A stretch of DNA of 64,000 nucleotides from the NCBI GenBank assembly GCA_018417955.1, contig JACTVC010000021.1, positions 620,001-684,000 of the forward strand. Reading direction: 5' to 3'. Source of the DNA: Laccaria trichodermophora (lineage: Eukaryota; Basidiomycota; Agaricomycetes; Agaricales; Hydnangiaceae). The translations under genes were made by a program, and so were the position numbers. Below the pieces are notes generated by a model. That model saw nothing but the letters and a program-made list of their open reading frames with translations. It did no database searches and was not told the DNA's origin. Positions 1 to 12,435 of the stretch are shown one piece after another (the stretch's first letter is position 1; every line of letters begins with the position of its first letter).

Positions 1-908
1 GGTCTCGCAATCAGAGAAACTACCAGAACGCACTGATGATGCCGATATCCATTACGGCAAGTTTTGCCAACGTCTCTTACTCATATAGTGCAATCATCAG
101 CTTTACAGTATACTATCGCGTCTACTTATCAGGGGGAAGAGGAGATAAAGAGGCAAAGACGTCTTTTGACGAAAGTGACATTTCGTTAGGGCGCATCAAC
201 ACCCTCTTCGTCGCTCCCCCTCACACTGCTGGGTCTCTGAAAGCGTGTATCGCACAAGTTGAAGACCTCTTAACACCGAATCATCGACTCTACAAGGACA
301 TGGAACTCTTCCAAGACATAAATAGTGATGCTGCTATGAGCGACGGCGATGTCATATCCTTCCAAAGCGACAGTTATCCAGGTAGCAATGAAGGTGATCC
401 CGTAGCCCTTGTCAATGCAACCGCCAATACAGGTAAAATTCTCAGTGAATATCAACTAGACACCACGGCAACAAACCGTCCTCTTTCAGATGACCCAGAT
501 TCAAAATTTACGAAACGTGCTCGGTTGACTGATACTGCCCGTGAGTAACAGTTCCTGAGATAATGTGACTCTCATCCCATTGTATCCCACCACAGACTCA
601 AAAGATAAAGTCTGGCTATCTGTAACCAAAGACGAGATTGTTTACACAGATGGAGTTATTGTCTCCAAAATTTACTCCCCCACTGGCCGTATTTCTTTCC
701 TTTTCTGCTTCATCACCAGTTTGTTGATGCTTTATTGGAACAGGCTCTTATACAGGATACATCGTGATTAATTCCAAGGGTGAAAAAGGCTGTGAGTCTC
801 CAATTTGCCTTTGGGTCACTCGGTAGATGTTGATTTTCTTTGCCAGTTGTGCGGGACAGTGAGTGGTCTCCTCCCTCTGTCGAAGTATTTGATATCCACG
901 TTTGTTAG
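1..908 (+). CDS. YYR-repeat protein, copy A (5' end outside window)
   Basis: Spliced model join(<1..56,109..540,596..688,744..791,847..908), worked out by comparison with copies C, D and E. Exon 109-540 carries the second repeat unit: YYRVY near the start, then SLGRI, then APPHTAGSLKA, then an acidic stretch ending in PVALV. The last exons encode a short tail with WLSVTKDEIVYTDGVIVS, YTGYIVINSKGEKG and a final stop TAG at 906-908. The intron at 57-108 starts with GCAAGT and ends in AG, so it is a GC-AG intron. The visible part has no in-frame lesion. I recall tandem units of this kind in many agaricomycete predicted proteins. The SLK...VEGL part loosely resembles ubiquitin-like Crinkler headers, which is inference only. 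Function unknown. It is convergent with the coiled-coil gene copy A. Confidence 0.6.
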
Positions 909-1221
909 GATGGATTGCTTTCGATTGATTGGTGAGCATCGGAGAGATTGTATGCTTTCAGAATGGGGTATGTCAGGACTTAAGGGGTCAATGTACCGGT
1001 CCCGTAGATCTATTAATATGTATCACAAGAAACGAGGACTCATTGGTCGTGAAGAACGGTATCGCACAACTTGCAATGCCGACGGTTGACACTTTCAAAC
1101 ATTCAGTCCTGTTCAAAGATTCAAACCATACATAAGGTATAACTAACTACATATATCAGAAATAGTCAGAAATATACATGAACAAAACCCAAAACGCTCG
1201 GTTCATTTATTCAATTCCTCA
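909..1221. other. shared 3' flank between YYR and coiled-coil genes
   Basis: No gene seen. The stretch (for example 948-1010, with the motif tatgctttcagaatgggta and an agatctattaatatgtatcac stretch) is repeated downstream of copies B (36660-36930), C, D and E, so it is the common spacer of the duplicated unit rather than a gene. Confidence 0.6.
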
Positions 1222-3103
1222 TCAGCATGATCGTAAAAAGTCGTCAAGGTCATGAAAGTCATAAAACTGAAAAGTATCTCCCGCCCTCAAAATCAACACT
1301 ACCGCCTGCTCCTCCTCCAGATCCCAAACCCAGTCAACCTCCTCACAAGCACCTTCAACACAACAGCACACACGCCGAAACCCACGAGCACAAAATAACT
1401 CCCCCATCACCTGTTGATAGGTACAGATCGCATCGTGCCTCCAAGTTGCATTGGTGTCTTCTTTGTGGGGAATGGTGGTGGAAGTTTGGGTTAGAGGAGG
1501 AAGAACTTGAGTTAAAGGAGGGAAAGAGGAACAAAGACATTTTAATAGACCACAGACCACAGACTGAAGAAGTGTAATGGGCCATGTGTCGACAAAGTGG
1601 ACGTGTTGGGAGCACCAACTTGAGGAGAACCATCTCTGCTTCAACCCGCTTAAAACATTCTTCAAGCTCGAATCCTCTCTGTTCAAGTGCTTGCTCCAAT
1701 TCCGCGACCCTCTCTTCCCTCTATTCAACTGCCTTCTCCCTCTCCTCCACCTCTGTCTCCCTCCACTAGTGTTTGAAATAGTGTTTAAAAGTTTGGTTCA
1801 GTCCGGTTTTTTGCCCCGAAAACGCGCAACCGTGGACCGCAACCGGTCCAGGACTGACCCAAATATTGAGGGAACCGAACCGAACCACCTAGGACCGGTC
1901 TTTTGCAGTCTATGGAACCGATTCAGACCGATCCAGACCGGTTTTTTTGCGTATAATTTATTATACCAATATAAACCATTTGAATCTCAATTATTATTAC
2001 TCTAAAAAATAAATGGGTTATATAAAACAGTAAAGCATGTAAATACCCGTCATTCTACCAATTTTTAAGAGATTTAATGAAGATTTGACATAGCTATGAC
2101 TGAAACTGAATTACATCTCCTAGCGACTCACGTAAAATATGGATTTGCTTATATCTTTCTCAAATTTTAACCATCTTTGATGAAACAAAAACCCAAAAAA
2201 AGGTAATAAAGGTGATTACAAGGGTATGTAACGCACGTGACCGTTTAACCGGTTGAAACCGATTAAAACCGGTCTTTGAACGGTTTTAAAAGATTTTCGA
2301 AATGAGGCAACTGGCAACTGGACCAACCCCAAATTGGGGCAACTGCAACCGAAAAAAAGACCGAACCAGGGTCCGGTTCAGTTCGGTCCACTGGTTTTTT
2401 GCGGTCCTATGGACTGAACCTTTAAACACTAGTTTGAAAGTCCGGTTTGGTCCGGTTTTTTGATGCCCAGGGGCATTAACCGTAACCATAACCGGTCTGC
2501 TTTTTCCCCAGAAGTCAAAAGACCAGACTGGACCGCAAAAAGACCGCAGACCGTGGTTTTTTGCAGTCTATAGACTGGTTTCAGTCTGCATCGGTTTTAA
2601 CCGGTTTATGACTGGTCTTTAGGCCAATATTTTAAAATTATGAATCGGTAAATTTATTAACATCTCTATTAGCTTCAAAACGAGCCCAAGAACGTTAAAT
2701 TCCGTTAGGAATTGGTGCTTCTATAAAATAAGTCTGGTACATCTATTATTCCCAAAAGTTATTTACATTTTAATTCATATCTTTCTCATTTTTTGACCAA
2801 ATTGTACGTTCTTGGGTGCGTTTTAAAGGGTATTTAAGGGGCTACAAAAGACCGGTCCAAACCAGTCTTGACCGGTTCACGTTAACCGGTTTTTTTTGCG
2901 GTCTTTACATCTCAAAAATAAAAAGACCAAACCGCAGGTCCGGTCTGGTTACGGTCTTTTTCCAGTCACAAGACCGGACTTCCAAACACTACCCTCCACC
3001 CAACCTCCTCACGTCGCCCAACCGCCTCCTCATGATACCAAACACCCCTCTGCACCTCCCCAACCCTCTCCGTATGCCCCTCAATCCTCTCCTCTTGGGA
3101 TAT
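1222..3103 (-). pseudogene. coiled-coil/TM protein gene copy A, split by a MITE and truncated
   Basis: On the minus strand, 2992-3103 encodes the RIEG...ERVGEVQRGV part of a charged heptad-rich helix, and 1767 downwards continues it in the frame EQALEQRGFELEECFKRV. The same order is seen uninterrupted in copy E. A hAT-like element sits between the halves with the TSD CCCTCCAC. Near the 3' end, copy A lacks one base relative to copy E (ACAGGTGATGGGGGAG against ACAGGTGGACGGGAAAG), which throws the C-terminal membrane segment out of frame. The upstream half is replaced at about 3100-3104 by GypA sequence. It is therefore disrupted at least three times. The longest open frame here (1222-1728) is not the conserved frame. 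Confidence 0.6.
1767..2991. mobile_element. hAT-like non-autonomous element 1 (1225 bp)
   Basis: It starts TAGTGTTTGAAATAG and ends CGGACTTCCAAACACTA, giving terminal inverted repeats of the TAGTGTTTG type. It is flanked by a perfect 8-bp duplication CCCTCCAC (1759-1766 and 2992-2999). Eight-bp TSDs with TAG/CAGTG-like ends are typical of hAT elements. No transposase is present. The interior is dense in ACCGGT and GGTC/GACC motifs on both strands. The element interrupts the coiled-coil gene copy A. Confidence 0.85.
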
Positions 3104-4019
3104 ATCAAGACTGAGCTTTTCGTAGTAGCCCAAGACAAGTTGATCATTAGCTTTGAACTGGAAGCTTATGTCATGAGGAACATGAACGTCCCTCTGCTAT
3201 TAGGAGAAGATTTCCAGACCACATTTGAGCTAAGCATTATCAGGCATGCCACAGGACTTTGTGAAGTATTGGTTGGAAAGTCAGGGCACATGTTACCTGC
3301 CGCCTCAGCTCACAATGTAGACCTAGGATTTGAAATCAGGGTGGCGCATACCACCCAGTCCTTTATTCGTAGGAAAGCCGTAACTTGTGTGAAACCAAAG
3401 GGCAGTGTGAAGAAGCTAACGGAAGTAATGGCTTCGGAAGATATGCTTATCCAACCCTACCACATTTGAAATGTCGCAGTAAACGCTGCCTTCGAAGGAC
3501 GAGAAGATTGGATAATAGAAAAGATTATCATTGGAACAGATGATCAAAACGTAATGGCTGCACCTACTACCTGGATAAGCGCCTCATGCCCTTACTTGCC
3601 AATCGCCAACACTGGACCACATCCGCGCCTCGTTAGAGTCAGAGAAGTAGTGGGTTACCTGGTCAACCCAGACTCCTCTCTAGACAAACCCAAAGATGAA
3701 GATCATCTCACTAAGATGATAGCTTCGACAGAAACACTGAAGAAGATGATCATGGGAACCTTAAAGGCTCAAGACCTAGCTACTGCCAAGAACCCTACAG
3801 CAGACACTCCTGGTCACGACGATCATTTTGAAAATGACGTGTCATGGGGTCCCAAGACGACGGCCGTGCCCGAAGACCCTCTAGAAGGTGACATTGAGGA
3901 ATTGGTCAACCTAGGACCTGACATACCCAACGAATACTGAGAAAGACTATCCAAAGTATTGCGCAGAAATGCTGCAGCCTTCGGAGTAAATGGTCGATTA
4001 GGGCATGTGGAAGCACAAG
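3104..4019 (+). pseudogene. GypA 5'-truncated protease to pre-RT region
   Basis: The reading ...LEAYVMRNMNVPLLLGEDF matches the protease region of GypB (EAYVVKGMSAEFILGNDF). The catalytic D-S/T-G part, gag and the 5' LTR are missing because the element starts abruptly inside the coiled-coil gene. The frame continues to the RT linker (AAAFGVNGRLGHVEAQ) with two in-frame stops, TGA at 3467-3469 and TGA at 3938-3940. Each would be CGA (Arg) before a CpG transition. The reading frame continues after the 5.06-kb insertion at 4020-9081. Confidence 0.75.
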
Positions 4020-4292
4020 TAGTGTTTGGAAGTTAGGTTAGTTAACTGGAAAATAACTGAGACTGGACCGAACCATAACTGATCAGGACCGCAAAAATTA
4101 CCTGACCAATCCTAACTGTAACTGTGGTCCAGTTAGTGGTTAGGTGTCATTGCAAAATATTCAAGACCAAACAAAAACCGGTTATAACTGGTCTTTGTGT
4201 CCTAACGTTACACACAAATATTCCCCTGTTTAAATGCTTTCTAATGATCCAAAAATCATATTTTTTAGTGGAGAATTGACATATTTATGGTG

Positions 4293-7200
4293 AGTGGTAC
4301 CTACCATTTAAATCATATAAAACAGGCAACTGTCAGCACAGTCATTTATTTGCAGCCAAGGTTTTTTATGATATGAAATGCCTAGGCAAACTTATGAAAT
4401 CATTTCAATTTCATTTTCCTAGCCTATGTCATTTATCCCAGCTCCCTGTCAATCATTCCAACCTTGATTTCATTTCCATTTCATTTGCTATTTCATTCCT
4501 ACCCAGCCCTATATTTCATTGCTTGCCTGGTACTGTATTTCATTGCTTCCTAGTGTGATGTTTTAGCTATTTCATTCCTACCCAGCCCTATATTTCATTG
4601 CTTGCCTGGTGCCATATTTCATTGCTTCCTAGTGCAATGTTTTAGCTATTTCATTCCTACCCAGCCCTATATTTCATTGCTTGCCTGGTGCCATATTTCA
4701 TTGCTTCCTAGTGCAATGTTTTAGCTATTTCATTCCTACCCAGCTCTATATTTCATTGATTTCCTGGTGCTATATTTTATTGCTATCCTAGTGCGATGTT
4801 TTAGTGATTTCATTTCTTCCTGGCCTTATATTTCATTGCCTGCTTACCTTGATGTTTTAGCCATTTCATTTCTACCTAATCCCATATTTCATTACTTGCC
4901 TGGGGCTATATTTCATTGCTTTCCTGGTGCGATGTTTTAGGCATTTCATTTTTTGTCAGGGATATTTCATTTCTTGCCTTGGGATATTTCACATCCATTT
5001 CATTCCTTGCCTGGGGCAATTTCATACCTACCCTACTGTGCCTCCTCACTGTTTCCCACAGTCTGCTCACTGTTTTCAGGGTCCAAAAGCGCACTTCTAA
5101 ATATGGAAATGTGCGCTTTTCTAAAAGAAAAATAGCAATAAAATAGGGAAAATATATGGGATGGTAGTACTCAAATTTGCAAGATTTGTATTTGTCAGGG
5201 TCCATTGGGGGATGTCATGATATTGGTCACATGACCAATTACCAAAAATGGTCAAAAAATGAAAGTTGTAGCCCTACACTGTAGCTTCCTGAATCTGTTT
5301 AAATTATGTTCTGAAGTGCTCCCCTTGTGGATATATGAGGTAAAGGAATCCCAAAAGTGTCATGTTTTTTTTTGTTTTTTGCATTTTTCTCCATGAAAAC
5401 GAAACCAAACAATATGATTTCAGTATATTTAGAAAGCTAAAAGAAAGGGCTACAGTTATTGTATCATGGGAAAAATGACCAAAAAAGGAAGGTGCATGCC
5501 CTAGAAAAGGAATTGTCAGATATAGACTACCAAGTTTACTGATAGACTACAAAAAAGTTGGACTCAGACTACAAGGTTTACTGATAGACTACAAAAGACT
5601 ACAAAAGTCAGACATAGACTACAAATTTTACTGATACACTACAAAAGACTACAAAAGTCAGACCTAGACTACAAAGTTAGGGTTAGGGCTAAAAGGTTAT
5701 CCAATGGCCCATCCATCCCATACATGGCACATATTATGCAAAAGAGAGCATAAGAGCCATTATAAAAGGTTGTCCTGTCCACTTTTGTCATTAGAAAAGT
5801 TTGTAGTGTCTGCTTTTTAGACTACAAAAGTTTGTAGTGTGCGCTTTTTTATTGGAAAAGTTTGTAGTGTCTGCTTTTTCATTGAAAAAGTGTGTAGTGT
5901 CCGCTTTTTTAGACTACAAAAGTTTGTAGTGCGCTTTTTCATTAGAAGAGTTTGTAGTGTCTGCTTTTTGAGACTACAAAAGTGTGTAGTTGACATGTAA
6001 ATGATGGTGTCCTTGGCCCTGTTTAGGTTATGGGGATGAGGTTGAAGGATTGACATGATCTTACATATTGCCAATGCTGCAGCATTAGTTTTTGACATCA
6101 TGCACAAGTTGTCTTTCACATTAGGAAAGGCTATTCAAAGCCTTTCATATTGGTACCTACTGTCCTATCTCAAAACATAATTATAAGTTCATGTGGGGAT
6201 ATGGCTGAAGGATTGCCATGACTTTACATATTGCTATTGCCACATTATCAGTTTTTCACATCATGCCTGCTTTCACATTAATAGCTACTAGCCTGTCCCA
6301 AACATAGTCAAGATATCAGCTCTTTGTGTGCTATAGGATGATAGGCTAATTCATCCTTGGAGGTGTCCTCAAATCAGGTCATGTTGTAAGTTGACCTTGT
6401 ATTGAAACAGAACAGTAGATATCAACATGAATGGCCTCCTCTGGCTTGACAGCCAAGATGGGCATGATGTGAAAAACTGATAATGTGGCAATAGCAATAT
6501 GTAAAGTCATGGCAATCCTTCAGCCATATCCCCACATGAACTTATAATTATGTTTTGAGATAGGACAGTAGGTACCAATATGAAAGGCTTTGAATAGCCT
6601 TTCCTAATGTGAAAGACAACTTGTGCATGATGTCAAAAACTAATGCTGCAGCATTGGCAATATGTAAGATCATGTCAATCCTTCAACCTCATCCCCATAA
6701 CCTAAACAGGGCCAAGGACACCATCATTTACATGTCAACTACACACTTTTGTAGTCTCAAAAAGCAGACACTACAAACTCTTCTAATGAAAAAGCGCACT
6801 ACAAACTTTTGTAGTCTAAAAAAGCGGACACTACACACTTTTTCAATGAAAAAGCAGACACTACAAACTTTTCCAATAAAAAAGCGCACACTACAAACTT
6901 TTGTAGTCTAAAAAGCAGACACTACAAACTTTTCTAATGACAAAAGTGGACAGGACAACCTTTTATAATGGCTCTTATGCTCTCTTTTGCATAATATGTG
7001 CCATGTATGGGATGGATGGGCCATTGGATAACCTTTTAGCCCTAACCCTAACTTTGTAGTCTAGGTCTGACTTTTGTAGTCTTTTGTAGTGTATCAGTAA
7101 AATTTGTAGTCTATGTCTGACTTTTGTAGTCTTTTGTAGTCTATCAGTAAACCTTGTAGTCTGAGTCCAACTTTTTTGTAGTCTATCAGTAAACTTGGTA

Positions 7201-8594
7201 GTCTATATCTGACAATTCCTTTTCTAGGGCATGCACCTTCCTTTTTTGGTCATTTTTCCCATGATACAATAACTGTAGCCCTTTCTTTTAGCTTTCTAAA
7301 TATACTGAAATCATATTGTTTGGTTTCGTTTTCATGGAGAAAAATGCAAAAAACAAAAAAAAACATGACACTTTTGGGATTCCTTTACCTCATATATCCA
7401 CAAGGGGAGCACTTCAGAACATAATTTAAACAGATTCAGGAAGCTACAGTGTAGGGCTACAACTTTCATTTTTTGACCATTTTTGGTAATTGGTCATGTG
7501 ACCAATATCATGACATCCCCCAATGGACCCTGACAAATACAAATCTTGCAAATTTGAGTACTACCATCCCATATATTTTCCCTATTTTATTGCTATTTTT
7601 CTTTTAGAAAAGCGCACATTTCCATATTTAGAAGTGCGCTTTTGGACCCTGAAAACAGTGAGCAGACTGTGGGAAACAGTGAGGAGGCACAGTAGGGTAG
7701 GTATGAAATTGCCCCAGGCAAGGAATGAAATGGATGTGAAATATCCCAAGGCAAGAAATGAAATATCCCTGACAAAAAATGAAATGCCTAAAACATCGCA
7801 CCAGGAAAGCAATGAAATATAGCCCCAGGCAAGTAATGAAATATGGGATTAGGTAGAAATGAAATGGCTAAAACATCAAGGTAAGCAGGCAATGAAATAT
7901 AAGGCCAGGAAGAAATGAAATCACTAAAACATCGCACTAGGATAGCAATAAAATATAGCACCAGGAAATCAATGAAATATAGAGCTGGGTAGGAATGAAA
8001 TAGCTAAAACATTGCACTAGGAAGCAATGAAATATGGCACCAGGCAAGCAATGAAATATAGGGCTGGGTAGGAATGAAATAGCTAAAACATTGCACTAGG
8101 AAGCAATGAAATATGGCACCAGGCAAGCAATGAAATATAGGGCTGGGTAGGAATGAAATAGCTAAAACATCACACTAGGAAGCAATGAAATACAGTACCA
8201 GGCAAGCAATGAAATATAGGGCTGGGTAGGAATGAAATAGCTAAAACATCGCACTAGGAAGCAATGAAATATGGCACCAGGCAAGCAATGAAATATAGGG
8301 CTGGGTAGGAATGAAATAGCTAAAACATCACACTAGGAAGCAATGAAATACAGTACCAGGCAAGCAATGAAATATAGGGCTGGGTAGGAATGAAATAGCA
8401 AATGAAATGGAAATGAAATCAAGGTTGGAATGATTGACAGGGAGCTGGGATAAATGACATAGGCTAGGAAAATGAAATTGAAATGATTTCATAAGTTTGC
8501 CTAGGCATTTCATATCATAAAAAACCTTGGCTGCAAATAAATGACTGTGCTGACAGTTGCCTGTTTTATATGATTTAAATGGTAGCCACTAATG
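4293..8594. mobile_element. foldback element 1: about 2-kb near-perfect inverted arms
   Basis: The left arm (about 4293-6266) reappears as its reverse complement at about 6463-8594, around a spacer of roughly 195 bp. The ends read AGTGG(TA)CCTACCATTTAAATC and the complement. A perfect 8-bp duplication TTATGGTG lies at 4285-4292 and 8595-8602. The arms contain tandem ATGAAAT-type repeats, a block of GTAGTCT/TTTGTAGTGTC repeats, and a short TTAGGGTTAGGG motif (5687-5700, mirrored near 7034). No protein candidate: every ORF in one arm has a mirror copy in the other. The right arm has more tandem units, so the arms are unequal. Confidence 0.85.
4480..4800. repeat. about 88-bp tandem repeat in the foldback arm
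   Basis: Units of roughly 88 bp contain TATTTCATTCCTACCCAGCC, then TTGCTTGCCTGG, then CTAGTGCAATGTTTTAGC. About three units are seen here. The mirrored arm (about 7975-8400) has about five. The unequal number suggests slippage or unequal exchange within an arm. Confidence 0.7.
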
Positions 8595-9081
8595 TTATGG
8601 TGAATTGAAATTTAAGTGACTATTTTCCTGTTGTCACATGTGTGATAATGTGACATTGATACAACAATGGCAATCCATGAGAAATGCTCGCAGGTTGGGT
8701 GTACTTGACCTGCAAGGTTGTTTATGAAATATGCTGGATGCGTAGGTTGTGATGAGAAAGGCTCACAGATCGAGTACTCTCTTTCTCTCTTCATTGGGCC
8801 ATCGTGTGAGGCAGTGTTTCACCTACACGTGCCTCGCTGGTGCATGCAGCATAATGCTTGTATTAGAAATATAATATAGGTTTGTAATTATGTTAGTATA
8901 GAGAAATAACCAGTTAGGACCAGTCATGTAACCAACCGCTAACCGTTACTAACCGATTATATTGGTTAGTAGCAGTCCGGTTCGGTTATTTTGGGTTTCG
9001 TGGCACAAGGTAACCGGTCTCAGTCTCGGTTAGAGCCCTCGAGGGCTCAATAACCAGACCAGACCGGACTTTCAAACACTA

Positions 9082-12000
9082 AGCGTGAGTACAAATCCCG
9101 CTGCATCCTGATACCTTGCCAATCTCAGAACCCATGTACAGCACCTCCCCTGCGAAAAGAGAAGTCATAGACCAACAAATGAAGACGTGGTTCGAAGCCA
9201 GAGTCATCGAACCGTTGGTTAGTCCATGGGGCTTCCCCGCTCTCATCGTCTATCGCAACAGCAAGCCTTGCCTAGTCATTGACTATTGGAAACTAAACGC
9301 TAAAACCATTCCGGACGAGTTCCCTATACCATGTCAATCAGAAATCATACAGGCTCTATCCGGAGCTCAAGTCCTATCTTCCTTCGATGTCCTTGCCAGC
9401 TTCACCCAACTTGAAATGGCAGACGATGACAAGGAAAAAACCGCATTCTGTTGTCATTTAGGATTATGGCAATTCAAAAGAATGCCATTCGGTCTGAGGA
9501 ATGGACCATCCATTTTCCAAAGAGTCATGCAAGGGGTATTAGCCCCCTTCCTATGGCTATTTGCTCTAGTTTACATCGATGATATCATGATATACTCCAA
9601 GAATTGGGAAGACCATCTTCTCCATCTCGATTGAGTATTAGGAGCAATAGCCGCTTCCAGAATAACCCTGTCCCCTGCCAAGTGTTTCGTAGGGTACTTG
9701 TCCATACTACTACTAGGACAGAAGGTTTCACACTTGGGATTATCTACCCACAAGGAGAAAGTCCAAGCTATAATGGAGCTTGCTCGACCCACGTCCGTGT
9801 CAGACCTCCAGAAGTTCCTGGGAATGGTCGTCTACTTCTCCACTTATATACCATTCTATTCAATGATCACTGCACTGCTGTTCGATCTCCTTAAAAAGGG
9901 GTCAAATGGCAATGGCACGTGGAGCAAGAGGTCGCGTTTGAATGAGCTAAGGAAGCTCTTGCGAACGCCCCCATGTTAGGTCATCCCATGGCTAATAGGG
10001 CCTATAGACTGTACACAGATGTGTTGGATATAGCTCTGGGCGCCAGCTTACAACAAGTACAGACCATCTTGGTGAAAGATCTGAAAGGAACACCATGTTA
10101 CGCAAGGCTCAAGGCCGCCTGGAAAGAGGGTAAAGAAGTGCCACCGCTAATAGCCAGGCTACATAAGGAGAGACATGAAGTCGAGCGGCCAGATGCTTGG
10201 GGAGCTTCACTCGATGAAACTACAGTACATGTCGAGAGAGTTACTTACTGGAGTCAAACATTTAAGTCTGCCAAAAGGAACTATAGTGTGATGGAAAGGG
10301 AAGCGCTCATCAAATTCCAACCTTTTATAGAAGGGGAAGATATCACTCTGATCACAGATCATGCTGCATTAGTATGGGCGTGAGTCTATGAGAACGCCAA
10401 CCATTGTCTAGCAGCCTGGGGGGCTGTATTCGCTGCCTATCCTGGGCTCAGGATAGTGCATCTGGCAGGGAGGGTACATTCCAATGTCGATCCCCTTTCT
10501 TGGCTGATAAGAATACCACTGCACGACTCGCCTCTCAGCAATGATATCATCCCTATCGAGCAGGATCCCATCAAACGTAACATTGCTCAGAAAGCTGAAG
10601 ATAGGATATTTAGAGCTGCCACTCCTAAGGCTGCCTTCTGTGTAATGTGGTGGGAAGACGTCATTGACAAACAAGCATCCGCAGTCCGAACCAGATGCCA
10701 ACTCACTGCCAATGAAGAGCACGAAATTCAAAATAAAACCAAGAGTGATGATCAACTCGTATTGGAAAAGGAAGGGGGGGAGACTGCTCCTTCAAACCTC
10801 AATGAACAGGGAGAAATATTACCTTTTCTTAAATTGGATCATTGGACATATCTAGCTGGTGTCAAGCCTTCAGAGCTACCGTTGGATGGGGAATGGATGA
10901 AACGAACTCAGCTGCTTATAGCCGTCGACCCTCATATCTGCAAGGAATTTGCGGAGGGTTACAAGAGGGACAAGTTCTTCGCCCCCCATTACATCCAAAT
11001 TCAACCTAATGAGCGAACTATAATCTCCACTAGTCACTTCCAGAGAGGACAGGACGGTCTTCTCTACTTTACAGATGCAGCTTGGAAAACACGATTGTGT
11101 GTGCCCAATGCCAAGGTCAATTACGTGCTGCGATGGATACATGAATCCCTCTATGGACCACGCCACTTCATAGCGCGACTCCAAGAACTGTTCTACTGGC
11201 CAAACATGAACAGGGACGCTGAAGCTTACACAACCACATGTGACATTTGCCAAAAGATCAAAACCAGCCATCGTGCTAAGATGGGTGCGCTCAGGCCCAT
11301 GCATATACCATCTCGACCATTCTCCACAGTCTCCATGGACATGATAACAGGATTACCACCATCAGGAGAACAAAAATATACCGCTATACTAGTAATAGTG
11401 GATAAGCTTACCAAGTTCGCTATTATAATCCCTACCCATTCGACCCTGACACAGGAAGGATTTGCTAAGCTGTTTGTCGAAAAGGTCGTCAATGTCTACG
11501 GTTTACCTGAAGTCATAATCTCAGATCGAGATAAACATTGGGCCACCATCTTCTGGAGATCAGTGGTCTCCAATTATGGGAGCATCATGGCACTTTCATC
11601 TGTGCACCATCTGCAGACAGATGGACAAACTGAAATTCTTAATGCAACCATTGAACAAATGCTTCGCGCTTTCATCTCCTCTGACAAGGAGAGTTGGTCG
11701 AACTGGCTTAGTGTCCTAGCCTATTTGTACAACAGCAGCGTGCATTCATCTACTAAATACACTCCTAATTTCCTGCTCATGGGATATAACCTGAGAACTT
11801 CAGTAAGCGCGATAATACCAGAAATCGACCCTGCTCACCGCCCCTTCCTTCCCAGTCAATCAGCCAAGGACTTTGTTGAGGCTTTGGAAATTCATCGCAA
11901 CTTTGCTAAGGATGCTATTGCCTTAGCTCAAGACCGACAAGCAAAAGCCTATAATAAGAAAAGGCGACCAGTTCAAGAACTGAAGGTTGGAGACTATGCT

Positions 12001-12435
12001 CTGGTTAATCCACATTCCCTTGAACTGGTAGATGTTGAAGGGACCAGCAAGAAACTCATACAGTGGATGATTGGGCCTTTCGAAGTTGTCGAAAGAATCA
12101 ATCCCATGGTTTATAGGTTACGCCTACTGGACACTTATTTGATGCACCCCATGTTCAACTTACAGCATTTGAAGAAATACGAACTCTCACTGGATCGATT
12201 CAGTGAACGTACGGAATTGCCTTCGATGCAAGACCTACAACCATCTGAGGAGTACGAAGTGGAATCTATTCTGGGACATCGCCTTGTAGGCAAGAAGAAA
12301 GCAAACTGTCAGATGTTCCTAGTCAGATGGAAGGGCTATGGGCCTGCTGATGACTCCTGGGTCTTGGAATATGACTTACGAAACTCTGCTCAACTCAAGA
12401 GGAGCTATCTGGATTCCAAAGGCCTAACTATATGA
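9082..12435 (+). pseudogene. GypA pol: RT, RNase H, integrase, chromodomain (decayed)
   Basis: Ty3/gypsy polyprotein read in one frame with lesions. RT runs from 9116 and includes PFGLRNGPSIFQ and the catalytic ALVYIDDIMIYS near 9565-9600. RNase H includes ITDHAALVW. Integrase has the H-H-C-C zinc motif (CDICQK), the D-D-E residues (SMDMITGLP, ISDRDKHW, TDGQTEILN), and a C-terminal chromodomain (YEVESILG...FLVRWKGYGPADDSW). The lesions are TGA at 9632-9634, 9943-9945 and 10381-10383, all in CGA positions, a one-base insertion in the AAAAAGGGG run near 9898, and a small in-frame deletion in the EREAL(..)IKFQ stretch relative to GypB. The last 659 codons (10456-12435) are fully open. A chromodomain marks it as a chromovirus-type fungal retrotransposon. 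Confidence 0.85.

Larger units (their letters stand above)
4020..9081. mobile_element. hAT-like element 2 (5062 bp) carrying a nested foldback
   Basis: The left end is TAGTGTTTGGAAGT and the right end is ACTTTCAAACACTA. The flanks are AGCACAAG (4012-4019) and AGCGTGAG (9082-9089). They differ only by transitions and both derive from AGCGCGAG by CpG decay. That ancestor restores the uninterrupted GypA reading, with an Ala-Arg pair between GHVE and VQIPL. No transposase is seen. Only about 270 bp on the left and 490 bp on the right belong to the hAT-like element. The rest is the foldback at 4293-8594. Confidence 0.8.

Noticed and set aside
1222..1728. 168-codon minus ORF taken as the gene product
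   Set aside because: The frame conserved with copies B, D and E is a different one, and this ORF reads the coiled-coil region out of frame.
4480..4800. CRISPR-like array
   Set aside because: The ~88-bp units are contiguous tandem repeats without unique spacers, in a eukaryotic transposon.
5687..5700. TTAGGGTTAGGG as an internal telomere or chromosome-end fusion
   Set aside because: Only two units, mirrored at 7034 as part of the foldback arms. Too short for a telomere tract.
5817..7822. Protein-like ORFs of 60-100 codons in the large palindrome
   Set aside because: Each occurs as an identical mirror copy in the other arm and is made of short tandem repeats (LKKQTLQTF-type). They follow from the inverted repeat, not from coding selection.
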